Counted from the stretch's first letter, positions 32,993 to 41,115 are shown. The stretch: DNA of 64,000 bases from RPQJ01 sp963777725 (GCA_963777725.1 CAVZRR010000026.1:1-64000), one strand, 5' to 3'. Notes: generated from the letters alone by a model not told the origin. A program made the numbers and translations.

Positions 32993-33992
32993 ATGTACCT
33001 CGTCTGCCCTGCCGGCAGTCCGCCGGCCCTGGTCGCGGCGATCGACCACGGTGCCGACGCCGTCTACGTCGGCTTCCGCGACCAGACCAATGCACGCGCG
33101 TTTCCCGGCCTGAATTTCACCGAGGCCGACCTGCGGGCTGGCATCGCCTACGCACACGCGCGGCGGCGGTTGGTGTACGTGGCACTCAACACCTATCCGG
33201 GGCCCGCGCGCTTCGGCGACTGGCAGGCCGCCGTGGACCGCGCCGCGGCGCTCGGCGTCGACGCGATCATCTGCGCGGACATGGGCGTGCTCGACTATGC
33301 GGCACGGCACCACCCCGGAGCTGCCGCGCCATCTCTCGGTGCAGGGCTCCGCCACGACGCACGCGGCGCTGCGCTACTACCGCGACCGCTTCGGCATCGC
33401 GCGCGCGGTGCTGCCGCGCGTGCTGTCGATCCAGCAGGTCGAGCGGCTCTGCGAGCAGGACATCGTGCCGATCGAGGTGTTCGCCTTCGGCAGCCTGTGC
33501 ATCATGGTCGAGGGCCGCTGCCAGCTGTCGAGCTACGTCACCGGCGCCTCGCCGAACCGCCATGGCGTGTGCTCGCCCGCGAAGTTCGTGCGCTGGGAGG
33601 AAGGACCGGGCGGCCAGCGCAGCGTGCGCCTGAACGACCGGCTGATCGACCGCTTCGAGCCCGACGAGCCCGCGGGCTACCCGACGGTCTGCAAGGGCCG
33701 CTACGACGTGGGCGGCGAAGTGTTCCACGCGCTCGAGGAACCCACGAGCCTCAACACGCTCGAGCTCCTGCCGCGCCTGAAAGCGGCGGGCGTGATCGCG
33801 CTCAAGATCGAGGGACGTCAGCGCGGCCAGGCTTACGTCACGAGCGTGACTCGCACCTGGCGGGCCGCCATCGACCGGCTCGAGGCCCACCCGGACGGCT
33901 GGCAGCCCGACCCGCAGTGGCTCCGCGAACTGTCGCGCCACGCCGAGGGGCACCAGACGACCCTCGGCCCGTACCACCGCTCGTGGCATTGA
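32993..33992 (+). pseudogene. ubiU: UbiU, U32 peptidase-like O2-independent ubiquinone hydroxylase, one frameshift
   Basis: UbiU and UbiV together hydroxylate the ubiquinone ring without O2. The first part from ATG 32993 (CGGAG seven bases upstream) reads MYLVCPAGSPPALVAAIDHG and TNARAFPGLNFTEADLR as in E. coli UbiU. Near 33315, after VLDYAARHHP, one extra base in CCCCGG shifts the frame. The rest (ELPRHLSVQGSATTHAALRY to TTLGPYHRSWH) is in the other plus frame. All four [4Fe-4S] cysteines are present: FGSLC, EGRC, HGVC and TVC. Full length would be about 333 residues. A sequencing error is likelier than decay, because the whole remaining sequence is conserved. Confidence 0.9.
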
Positions 33993-34003
33993 GGCGCGCG
34001 CCG

Positions 34004-34889
34004 ATGCGACTGACCCTCGGCCCCCTGCAGTACTTCTGGCCGCGCGAGCGCGTGCTCGCCTTCTACCGCGAGGCGGCGCGGCTGGCCGCTCGACGTGATC
34101 TACCTCGGCGAGAACGTCTGCAGCAAGCGCCGCGAACTCGCCACGCGCGACTGGATCGCGCTCGCCCACGAGCTCGCCGACGGCGGACGCGAGGTCGTGC
34201 TCTCCTCGCTGGCGCTGCTCGAGGCGGAGTCGGAGCTCGCCTCGCTGCGCCGGCTGGTGGAGAACGGTCGCTGCCGCGTCGAGGCGAACGACATGTCCGC
34301 GGTGCAGCTGCTGCGCGAACGCGGGCTGCGCTTCGTCGGCGGCCCGTCGCTCAACGTCTACAACCACGAGGCCCTGCGCCTGCTGATGGAGGACGGCCTC
34401 GAGCGGCTCGTGCTCGGTGTCGAGCACGGCCGCGCCGTCGTCGCCGAGTTCCGCGCCAGCGGCCTGGCGCTGCCGGAACTCGAGGCCGCGGTCTGGGGGC
34501 GCCTGCCGCTGTCGCATTCGGCGCGCTGCTTCACCGCCCGCGCGCTCGACCTCGCGAAGGACGACTGCGGCTTCCGCTGCATCGACTACCCCGACGGACT
34601 GCCGCTCGCCTCACGCGACGGACAGCCGTTCCTGACGATCAACGGCATCTCCGTGCAGACGGTCGGCCGTTGCGACCTCGGGCCCGAACTGCAGGACCTC
34701 GAGGCCACCGGCATCTCGCTCGCGCGCATCTACCCGCAGGCCGAAGGCACCGCGGAGGTCGTGGCGCGCTTTCACGACGCAATCGAGACCGGCGTCGCGC
34801 CGCCGCGCCTCGGCGAGGAGAACGGCTACTGGTACGGCGAGGCGGGCATGGCGCGCGTGGACCGGGATCAGGCTGCCGTGCCCCGGTAG
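34004..34889 (+). pseudogene. ubiV: UbiV, U32 peptidase-like partner of UbiU, one frameshift
   Basis: ATG 34004 starts MRLTLGPLQYFWPRERVLAF, matching the UbiV N-terminus. The frame shifts near 34092, where the reading continues DVIYLGENVCSKRRELATRDW in the frame ending at 34889. Later motifs are conserved: RCRVEANDMSAVQLL, GRLPLSHSARCFTARALDLAKDDC, GFRCIDYPDG and FLTINGISVQT, including the Cys residues that bind the iron-sulfur cluster. It starts 11 bases after ubiU, so both are in one operon. The gene end overlaps the convergent ubiT by 22 bases. As in ubiU, a single-base error is the simplest explanation. Confidence 0.9.
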
Positions 34890-35455
34890 GCCGCGCGCGC
34901 GTAACGCGCGAACTGCGCGCCACGGTTGAGCGCGATCCGCAAGGCGAGTGGTATCGATTCCCAGGGCAGCTGGTCGAGCAGGTTGCGCAGCGCGAGGCCG
35001 AGTTCCACGTCGCCGGTGAGCTGCAGCCGCCGGCGGAAGAACAGCGTGTCGGCGTCCTCGAGGCGGCTCGACAGCAGCAGCAGGTCGGTCGCCGTGCCAC
35101 GAACGGTCGCCTCGGCGTCCGTCGCGGGCTCGAGCACCTCGACGCGACGGTCGCCGATCGACACGACCCAGCGCAGCCCGAGATCCGTCACCTCCACGCC
35201 GATGCGGCGGCCGACGAATTCGTCGAGCCGGCCCTCCTCGAGCGGCGCAGCCAGCACCTGCTCGATGAGCTGCTGCGACCCCAGCCGCAGCAGCGGCTCG
35301 GGCAGGAGGCGCAACGGTGCGGCGAGGCGCTCGGGCGGCGGCAACCAGCGCAGCACGCGACGCGCCAGCCGCTTGCTCGGCTGATCGGAAGCAACGATGT
35401 GCGGATCCGGACGCACGGGCAGCGGCAGGTCGTCAGGCATCGGCGTCTCCGTCAT
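34868..35455 (-). CDS. ubiT: UbiT, SCP2-domain accessory factor of anaerobic ubiquinone synthesis
   Basis: Protein of 195 residues with an SCP2 lipid-binding domain (about 60-165: EEGRLDEFVGRRIGVEVTDLG, TATDLLLLSSRLEDADTLFF and LQLTGDVELGLALRNLLDQL in separate parts). It replaces UbiJ in the O2-independent pathway and binds the quinone intermediates. The neighbouring ubiU and ubiV support the assignment. Start ATG 35455; the FNR-type box at 35524-35537 lies 68 bases upstream on this strand. The N-terminal 40 residues are Pro/Arg rich and may be unstructured. Confidence 0.88.
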   Translation of the reverse strand: MTETPMPDDLPLPVRPDPHIVASDQPSKRLARRVLRWLPPPERLAAPLRLLPEPLLRLGSQQLIEQVLAAPLEEGRLDEFVGRRIGVEVTDLGLRWVVSIGDRRVEVLEPATDAEATVRGTATDLLLLSSRLEDADTLFFRRRLQLTGDVELGLALRNLLDQLPWESIPLALRIALNRGAQFARYARAAYRGTAA

Positions 35456-35523
35456 GCGTGGTCCGGCGAGTCGGGGTCGGGGATCCCATCCGGGTATTCC
35501 ATAGTGTGCCGGGCGGCTGCGCG

Positions 35524-35537
35524 TTGATTCAGGTCAA
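35524..35537. promoter_or_regulatory. FNR/DNR-type box between ubiT and a small membrane protein gene
   Basis: TTGATTCAGGTCAA has perfect TTGAT and GTCAA half-sites in the right spacing. It can serve ubiT on the minus strand (68 bases to the ATG) and the 63-residue gene on the plus strand (83 bases). Confidence 0.7.
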
Positions 35538-35620
35538 GCCGACGGCTACGGACGCTTCCGCCGCAGGCATTCGGTTCAACTACACTGCGGATCGGAATTC
35601 TTCAGAAAACAGGTCTGGAC

Positions 35621-35812
35621 TTGGTCAATCTCACCCAGCTGTTGATTGCGCTCCCAGTCGGGCTCGCGCTGCTTTGGGCGGCGTGGTGGCTGCACCGGAA
35701 AATGTTCCGGCGCCCCGGCGAGCGCATGTCGGTGCTCGACGCCGTGGTGCTCGTGCTGATGGCAGGGATGGGACTGCTGATCACACTCTCGCTGTGGACG
35801 GCCCTCGGTTGA
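35621..35812 (+). CDS. Small two-helix membrane protein (63 residues), unknown function
   Basis: Protein of 63 residues beginning at TTG 35621. Two hydrophobic helices (LLIALPVGLALLWAAWWL and LDAVVLVLMAGMGLLITLSL) flank a basic loop HRKMFRRPGERMS. I recognise no family. The TTG start is weak evidence and no strong ribosome site is present, though AGGTCTGG stands just upstream. It follows an FNR-type box by 83 bases and precedes another by 23 bases, so low-oxygen expression is plausible. Its size and layout recall small respiratory assembly or accessory subunits, but this is a guess. Confidence 0.5.
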   Translation: MVNLTQLLIALPVGLALLWAAWWLHRKMFRRPGERMSVLDAVVLVLMAGMGLLITLSLWTALG

Positions 35813-35835
35813 GGCGGGGCCCGCCGCCGGGCCAC

Positions 35836-35849
35836 TTGACCTGGGTCAA
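35836..35849 (+). promoter_or_regulatory. FNR/DNR-type box upstream of the SDR-epimerase genes
   Basis: TTGACCTGGGTCAA is a perfect palindrome of the TTGACnnnnGTCAA kind. It is 57 bases before the ATG at 35907. Confidence 0.7.
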
Positions 35850-35906
35850 GTCCGCCGGGCTCTCAGCGTGCTACTCAAGTTGCGATTGACCCCGGGGAGA
35901 ATTTCC

Positions 35907-36716
35907 ATGCGGCTCGACGCCTCGCGTTGCGCATACGTGACGGGCGGTTCGAGCGGCATCGGCCTCGAAATGGCACGCCGGTTAGCCGGCCGCGGCCTCG
36001 ACGTCGCCGTATTCTCGCGCCGGCCCGAACGCGCCCTCGAGACGCTGCGCGCCGCGCGCCGCAGCACGGACCAGCGCGTCTTCGCCTACGCCGCCGACGT
36101 GTCGGACGCCGCTGCGGTGCGCACGGCGTTCGATCGGGCTGCAGCCGACTGCGGTCCGCCCGACCTGGTCTTCAACAGCGCCGGCATCGTCAGCGCACGG
36201 CCGTTTGCCGAGCTCTCCGGCGAGGAATTCGAACGCGTCATCGCGGTGAACCTGGTCGGATCGCGCAACGTCGCGGCGGCCGCCGTGCCCTTGCTGCGCC
36301 CGGGTGGCACGCTGGCCCTGGTCGCTTCGCTGGCCGGCCACGTCGGCTGCTACGGCTACGCCGCGTATGCGGCCTCGAAGTTCGGCGTCATCGGTCTCGC
36401 GGAGGTCCTGCGCATCGAGCTCGCGACGCGGGGAATCGCCGTCGCGGTGATCTGCCCGCCCGAGGTCGAGACGCCGATGGTGGAGTACGAGCGGACGGTT
36501 CGCCCACCGCAGACGACCGCGATGAAGCAGCTGGCCGGCACGCTTGCGGTCGGGACCGCGTGCAGCGCGATCCTGCGCGGACTGGAGCGCGGTCGCTTCA
36601 TGATCATCCCGGGCCGGCTCGCGCGCGCGACGGCGGCCCTGCAGCGCTATGCGCCGCGGCGCATCACGCAAGGCGTCGCCGACTGGATCGTCGCGCGTTC
36701 CAGCAGGGTGCCGTGA
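35907..36716 (+). CDS. Short-chain dehydrogenase (3-ketosphinganine reductase-like)
   Basis: SDR of 269 residues. The cofactor motif is VTGGSSGIGLEMARRLAGRG, followed by VFNSAGIV, the catalytic Ser in VASLAGHVG and YAASKFG. The segment ICPPEVETPMVEYERTVRPP resembles the region of 3-ketodihydrosphingosine reductases, and a C-terminal hydrophobic helix follows (GRFMIIPGRLARATAAL). ATG 35907 is chosen since GGGGAG stands nine bases upstream; a frame from 35868 has no such site. It is followed by an overlapping epimerase gene and preceded by an FNR-type box. Sphingolipid, other lipid or quinone-like substrates are possible. Confidence 0.8.
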   Translation: MRLDASRCAYVTGGSSGIGLEMARRLAGRGLDVAVFSRRPERALETLRAARRSTDQRVFAYAADVSDAAAVRTAFDRAAADCGPPDLVFNSAGIVSARPFAELSGEEFERVIAVNLVGSRNVAAAAVPLLRPGGTLALVASLAGHVGCYGYAAYAASKFGVIGLAEVLRIELATRGIAVAVICPPEVETPMVEYERTVRPPQTTAMKQLAGTLAVGTACSAILRGLERGRFMIIPGRLARATAALQRYAPRRITQGVADWIVARSSRVP

Positions 36717-37729
36717 CGAGCCCGATGACGGCCGTCGACGATCGGCCTGCACCTGCGCTGCCGGCGCGGGTCTTCGTCACCGGTGCCAGCGGCTTCATCG
36801 GTCGCGCGCTCGTCGAGCGTTGCCGTGCGCTCGGTGCCATCGTGCGGGGCATGGACCGCGTCGCAGATCCCGCACGCGACGTGGTCGCCGGCGACGTGTC
36901 GCTCGACGGTGACTGGCAGTCGCACGCGCGCGGCTGCGAGTTGTTCCTGCACACGGCCGCGGTGGTCTCGAACACGGCTCCGGCGGCCGATTACCGCGCC
37001 GTGACCATCGGCGGCACGCGCCGCGCCCTCGACGCGGCCGTCGCCGGCGGGTGCCGCCGTTTCGTGCACCTGTCCTCGATCGCCGCCTACGGCATGGACT
37101 TCCCGGATGACGTCGCCGAAAGCCACCCGGTGACGGCCCTGAGCGGCCTGCCCTACTGCGACGCCAAGGCTGCGAGTGAACACGTCGTCCTCGCCGCGCA
37201 TGCCGCCGGCGAGATGGACTGCATCATCGTCCGTCCAGGCGACGTCTACGGGCCGGGCTCGCGGCCCTGGATCCTGCTGCCGCTCGCGATGATGCGGCAG
37301 CGCCTGTTCGTGCTGCCCGAGCGCGGGATGGGTATCTTCAGCCCGGTCTACGTGGACGATCTCGTGGACGGGATCCTGCTCGCAGCGACGTCGGCGCAGG
37401 CTGCGGGCCGAGTCTTCAACCTGACCGATGGCCGCGGCGTGGCGTGCCGCGAATTCTTCGCGCACCACTGGCGGTGGCTCGGGCGCCGCGGTGAAATCCC
37501 GACGCTGCCCGCCGCGCTCGCCGGCCGGCTGGCGGAGCTCGTGCGCTGGTCGTTCGGCGTCGCCGGACGACCGACCGAGATGAGTGCGGCCTCGGTGCAG
37601 ATGCTGGCACGCCGCGGCACGTACTCGATCGCCGCAGCCGGGGCACGGCTCGGCTACGTGCCGCGAGTCACGGTCGCCGAGGGCATGCGGCGCACGCGGC
37701 TGTGGCTCGAGCGCAGCGGATACCTTTGA
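36713..37729 (+). CDS. NAD-dependent epimerase/dehydratase (3-beta-HSD-like)
   Basis: Extended SDR of 338 residues. NAD motif VFVTGASGFIGRALVERCRA, then HTAAVVSN, the catalytic HLSSIAAYG and YCDAKAASE (Tyr-x-x-x-Lys), IIVRPGDVYGPGSRPW and FSPVYVDDLVDGILLAA. The family includes sugar epimerases and 3-beta-hydroxysteroid dehydrogenases; the last fits the membrane-lipid context of the SDR before it. GTG 36713 overlaps the SDR stop as GTGA; an ATG at 36725 is the alternative. The two genes appear translationally coupled. The substrate is not deducible. Confidence 0.85.
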   Translation: MTSPMTAVDDRPAPALPARVFVTGASGFIGRALVERCRALGAIVRGMDRVADPARDVVAGDVSLDGDWQSHARGCELFLHTAAVVSNTAPAADYRAVTIGGTRRALDAAVAGGCRRFVHLSSIAAYGMDFPDDVAESHPVTALSGLPYCDAKAASEHVVLAAHAAGEMDCIIVRPGDVYGPGSRPWILLPLAMMRQRLFVLPERGMGIFSPVYVDDLVDGILLAATSAQAAGRVFNLTDGRGVACREFFAHHWRWLGRRGEIPTLPAALAGRLAELVRWSFGVAGRPTEMSAASVQMLARRGTYSIAAAGARLGYVPRVTVAEGMRRTRLWLERSGYL

Positions 37730-37761
37730 CTGACCCCATGCCCTTCCATTGGAGTGCTCGA

Positions 37762-39534
37762 ATGATTGATCTCATGCATCACGCCGCACGAGCCTCGCTG
37801 GCCGCGACGCTGCTCGCGGTGCCAGCGCTCGCCTGTGGCGCGGTCCTGCACGGCCTCGTGACGGGCGCCGATGGCGCGCCGATCGCGGGCGCCATCGTCA
37901 CGCTCGGCAATGCAGACGGTCATTCCGACTCCGCCTACACGGACGCAGATGGCCGCTGGCACCTGGTCACGGACACGCTGTCGGGCCAGCTGCAATTGCG
38001 CGCCCGCGCGCCGGGCTACGCCGACGCAACCCGGCCGCTCACGCTGGCCGCGGACGACGAGCGCGAGGAATCGCTGGCCCTGCAGGCTGCGGCCTCGCCC
38101 GCCGCGGCCTCCGCGGCACTCACGGCGAGCACGCACGCCGCGACGATCCCGTGGACCGACGACGCATTGCGCGACGGGTTCATCAGCCAGTGCATGTTCT
38201 GCCACCAGATCGGCAACGACTGGACGCGCAAGGACGCGGACGAGACGTACTGGCGGCAGGTCATCCGCCGCATGGAGGGCTATGGCTCCGTCATCACCGG
38301 GCGCGAGAGCGAGGCCTTCCGCGACACGCTGGCGCGCAGCTTCAAGCAACCGGTGACGCACGCCGTGCGCGGCGCGACGCCGCACGAGGGCCTGGCCGGC
38401 GTGCGCTACCGGGAGTGGTCGTTCGGCGCCGGCATGAACTACGTGCACGACATCGAGCTGGGCGCGGACGGCCGCTTCTACGGCGTCGACATGGGCGCCG
38501 ACCTCGTCTGGATCGTCGATCCGCGCAGCAACGCCGTCGAGTCGATTCCGTTTCCCGAGAGCGACCTGCCGCTCGGCGGCATGTTCTCGGGCGGCGTGGC
38601 GCCGCTCGGCACGTTCGCGGCGCGTCATGGACCGCACTCGATCGTCGCCGGCCCGGATGGCCGCATGTACATGACCTGCTCGCTCGCCGGGGAGATCTGC
38701 ATCTTCGACCCGCGCACGCGCGCCTTCGAGTTCCACCCGGTCGGCGCCGACGGGATCTACCCGCACACGCTGCGCTTCGACGCCGAGGGCGTCCTCTGGT
38801 TCACGATGGCGCTCTCGAACCAGATCGGCCGCATGGACGTGGCGAGCGGCGAGATCCGCCTGCTCGACCTGCCGTCGAACGGCTTCTGGCGCTGGCTCAC
38901 CGACGCGCTGCTGCCCGCGATCCTCAAGGTCTCGGCGTGGGTCGGCAAGCGCGACCTCTACGTCCATCTGTCGCACCACAAGTTGAGCGGCGAAGGCCAC
39001 CGGATCTTCAACCTGCCCTACGGCCTCGACATCGATCCGGTGGACGGTTCGGTGTGGTACTCGAAGCTCTATGCGGACCGCATCGGCCGCGTCGATCCGC
39101 GCACGCTCGAGATCGAGGAGTTCGCGACACCGCACGGCGGCCCGCGCCGCATGCGCTTCGCGCCGGACGGCACGCTGTGGATCCCCTCGTTCAACGAGGG
39201 CGTGCTGATGCGCTTCGACCCGCGCGCGCGGCAGTTCACCGGGGCCTTCCCGCTGCCGACCCTGAACCCGGGCGAGTTCGAGACGCCCTATGCGCTCAAC
39301 GTCCACCCGCGCACCGGGGACGTCTGGATCACCGGCAATCTCTCCGACCGGATGCTGCGCTTCGTGCCCTCGAGCGGACGCTTCCTCGAGTACCCGAGCC
39401 CGACGCGCACGATGTTCGCGCGAGACGTGATCTTCACCGGCGACGGCAGCGTCTGCACCAGCAATTCGAACCTGCCGGCCGCCGCGATCGAGGGCGGACG
39501 CCCGAAACTGCTGTGCATCGAACCCGGCTCGTGA
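37762..39534 (+). CDS. Secreted fusion: carboxypeptidase-regulatory-like domain, CxxCH, Vgb-like propeller
   Basis: Protein of 590 residues with a signal peptide (AARASLAATLLAVPALACGA). Residues about 27-105 form a carboxypeptidase regulatory-like beta-sandwich (LHGLVTGADGAPIAGAIVTL). A single heme-c motif CMFCH is at 144-148 within a short helical domain. From about 220 to the end is a beta-propeller with repeats such as GPHSIVAGPDGRMYMTCS and LPYGLDIDPVDGSVWYSKLY, like virginiamycin B lyase/streptogramin lyase propellers. ATG 37762 has TTGGAG ten bases upstream. It follows the epimerase closely. A periplasmic redox or sensing role is more plausible than antibiotic degradation, given the heme site. 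Confidence 0.8.
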   Translation: MIDLMHHAARASLAATLLAVPALACGAVLHGLVTGADGAPIAGAIVTLGNADGHSDSAYTDADGRWHLVTDTLSGQLQLRARAPGYADATRPLTLAADDEREESLALQAAASPAAASAALTASTHAATIPWTDDALRDGFISQCMFCHQIGNDWTRKDADETYWRQVIRRMEGYGSVITGRESEAFRDTLARSFKQPVTHAVRGATPHEGLAGVRYREWSFGAGMNYVHDIELGADGRFYGVDMGADLVWIVDPRSNAVESIPFPESDLPLGGMFSGGVAPLGTFAARHGPHSIVAGPDGRMYMTCSLAGEICIFDPRTRAFEFHPVGADGIYPHTLRFDAEGVLWFTMALSNQIGRMDVASGEIRLLDLPSNGFWRWLTDALLPAILKVSAWVGKRDLYVHLSHHKLSGEGHRIFNLPYGLDIDPVDGSVWYSKLYADRIGRVDPRTLEIEEFATPHGGPRRMRFAPDGTLWIPSFNEGVLMRFDPRARQFTGAFPLPTLNPGEFETPYALNVHPRTGDVWITGNLSDRMLRFVPSSGRFLEYPSPTRTMFARDVIFTGDGSVCTSNSNLPAAAIEGGRPKLLCIEPGS

Positions 39535-39539
39535 GCGGC

Positions 39540-40208
39540 TCAGCGGCCCGCGTGCGCCAGCACCGGCAGCAGTCGCGACGCGAAGACGACCAGCCCGCCC
39601 CAGCCGAGCAGCCCGCCGAGCAGGGCCAGCGACGTCGCGCCCAGCGCGAAGCCGATCGCGAGCAGCACGATGCCTGCATGCACCAGGCCCTGCTGTGACC
39701 AGGCGAGCCAGCCGCCGCGGATCGGCGCGCCGACGAAACGCGGCAGCATGTGCTCGGCGAAGGCGAATACGCTGAAGCCGATGAAGCCGAGGCCGAACAG
39801 GTGCACTGCGACCGGGCGCCACGGTGCGTCCCCGGCGATCCCGCCACCGAAGGCGAGTCCCGCGCCCGCCAGCACCAGGTAGGCCGCCGCCGCGGCGATC
39901 GCCCAGCGACCGGTGACGCCGAGGGTGATGCCGACGTAACTGGCACCGCCGGCCGTCTTGTCCGGCGCGGCCGCGACGAACTCGAGCGCCTGCGCCACGG
40001 TCGGCACGCCGACGTGCCGCAGCGCGTCGTCGATCACGGTCGCCGGCACGGTCTTGATGGCGAGCCGGGCCACGACGCTGCGTCCCTCCGGCTGGCCGAC
40101 GTCGAGCACTTCGAACTTGAAGTCCTTGCGCCCGGCCGCCTGCCGCCACGCGTCCTCCGCCCCGCGGCACGGCGCGCACCATTCGGAGACCAGCAACTGG
40201 ACCTTCAT
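39540..40208 (-). CDS. Thioredoxin domain fused to an NnrS-like membrane half domain
   Basis: Protein of 222 residues. Residues 1-85 are a thioredoxin/glutaredoxin fold with WCAPC at 10-14 and a cis-Pro at KTVPATVID. Residues 110-222 are about four membrane helices that contain HLFGLGFIGFSVFAFAEHML and PRFVGAPI. This motif is shared with the 130-residue gene at the head of the operon (HLMLVGFVGMMIFGIGLHVL and PRFTG) and with NnrS (HEMLFGFVCAAIAGF). ATG 40208 overlaps the stop of the GcvH-like gene (ATGA). I infer a redox protein coupled to a heme or metal membrane domain. The combination is not one I recognise. Confidence 0.75.
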   Translation of the reverse strand: MKVQLLVSEWCAPCRGAEDAWRQAAGRKDFKFEVLDVGQPEGRSVVARLAIKTVPATVIDDALRHVGVPTVAQALEFVAAAPDKTAGGASYVGITLGVTGRWAIAAAAAYLVLAGAGLAFGGGIAGDAPWRPVAVHLFGLGFIGFSVFAFAEHMLPRFVGAPIRGGWLAWSQQGLVHAGIVLLAIGFALGATSLALLGGLLGWGGLVVFASRLLPVLAHAGR

Positions 40209-40657
40209 GGCTCTTGCGTGCAACGCATGCACTGCAGGTCGTACTTGTCGATCCACGCCCGCAACGCCTCGATCGCGGCTGGGCCGCGCGTCAGCCGGGC
40301 ATAGGCCGCCTGCAGGTCGTCCGGCCGCAGGTCCATGAGCCACGCGTCGCCGTAGGGCGCGACGTTGACGAGTCCGGGGTCGGCCTCGACCTGCGGATTG
40401 ACCCGTTCGATCGTGCCATCGAACGGCGCCGGGATGCCGCCGACCCACTTGCCCGACTCGAGCGTGCCGAGGTGGCGGCCTGCGCGACGCTGCGTGCCCG
40501 GCTTGCGGAAGGTTGCCGCGACGACCCGCCCCGCCATGGTCTGCGCCGGATCGGTCAGGCCGATCGTGAACGTGCCGTCTTCGTTCGGGCGTGCCCAGAG
40601 GTAATCGAGGTCGTACCAGAGGTCCTCGGGCAGCTCGCAGCCGCGGTATTCAGTCAT
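40205..40657 (-). CDS. GcvH-like lipoyl-carrier protein with C-terminal CxxC
   Basis: Protein of 150 residues with the glycine-cleavage H-protein fold. The lipoylation site is Lys70 in GTLESGKWVGGIPAPFDGTI, and PYGDAWLMDLRP matches the family end. It differs from true GcvH by an N-terminal segment (CELPEDLWYDLDYLWARPNE), a weak basic region where GcvH is acidic, and a C-terminal extension with CMRC at 143-146. No gcvT or gcvP is near. It is the middle of a three-gene operon with NnrS-like and thioredoxin/NnrS-like membrane proteins. The lipoyl arm may pass electrons to the thioredoxin domain; this is inference. Confidence 0.8.
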   Translation of the reverse strand: MTEYRGCELPEDLWYDLDYLWARPNEDGTFTIGLTDPAQTMAGRVVAATFRKPGTQRRAGRHLGTLESGKWVGGIPAPFDGTIERVNPQVEADPGLVNVAPYGDAWLMDLRPDDLQAAYARLTRGPAAIEALRAWIDKYDLQCMRCTQEP

Positions 40658-40663
40658 GGGTCT

Positions 40664-41056
40664 CTACCGCCGCGCCCACGGGCGCACCGTGCCGATCACG
40701 TTGGCCGCGAACGCGGCGAATCCGGCCCAGAGCAGCACGCCACCAGCCGTCGCAACGACGGCCAGGCTGCCGAGCCAGCCCGCCACCATGGCGAGCAGCC
40801 CGAGATTCGCGAGCGCGAAGTGCGCGTCGGCCAGGCGCTCGGAATACAGGGGTCGGCCGGTGAAGCGCGGCAGCACGTGCAGGCCGATGCCGAAGATCAT
40901 CATGCCGACGAATCCGACCAGCATCAGGTGCGCATGGGCGCGCAGGGCCAGGCCCGGAACGAGGCCCGGGCTCGCGAGCCAGGCCAGTCCCAGCAAGCCG
41001 CCGAGCAGCGCATAGACCAGCGCCGCGGCCACGAACCACCGGTTACGGGGTAGCAC
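40664..41056 (-). CDS. NnrS-like/heme-copper-type half membrane protein (130 residues)
   Basis: Protein of 130 residues with about four helices. The segment ALRAHAHLMLVGFVGMMIFG followed by IGLHVLPRFTGRPL carries three histidines and resembles the heme-binding helices of NnrS (WHAHEMLFGF) and of cbb3-like small proteins. Its C-terminal half (ANLGLLAMVAGWLGSLAVVA) has two further helices. It is the first gene of a tight minus-strand operon (gap of six bases, then ATGA). A perfect FNR/DNR palindrome lies 33 bases upstream of its ATG. Probable heme-binding membrane protein of unknown function. Confidence 0.75.
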   Translation of the reverse strand: MLPRNRWFVAAALVYALLGGLLGLAWLASPGLVPGLALRAHAHLMLVGFVGMMIFGIGLHVLPRFTGRPLYSERLADAHFALANLGLLAMVAGWLGSLAVVATAGGVLLWAGFAAFAANVIGTVRPWARR

Positions 41057-41089
41057 GCGCCGATCGTAGCGGATCGCGCGCGACCTGCA

Positions 41090-41103
41090 TTGACCCAGGT
41101 CAA
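41090..41103 (-). promoter_or_regulatory. FNR/DNR-type box upstream of the NnrS-half/GcvH-like/thioredoxin operon
   Basis: TTGACCCAGGTCAA has perfect TTGAC and GTCAA half-sites with four-base spacing. It is 33 bases before the ATG at 41056, close for an activator at -41.5, so the transcript leader would be very short. The plsB stop is 13 bases away on its other side. Confidence 0.75.
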
Positions 41104-41115
41104 CCCGCCTTCGAC

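Noticed and set aside
37762..39534. Virginiamycin B lyase (antibiotic resistance)
   Set aside because: Only the propeller fold is shared. The protein is secreted, has a heme-c motif and sits in an anaerobic-type gene group.
40205..40657. Calling this gene a true glycine cleavage H protein
   Set aside because: No gcvT or gcvP is near, and the sequence has an N-terminal insert and a CxxC tail unlike GcvH. An LbpA/sHdr sulfur-oxidation role was also considered, but no sHdr genes are seen.
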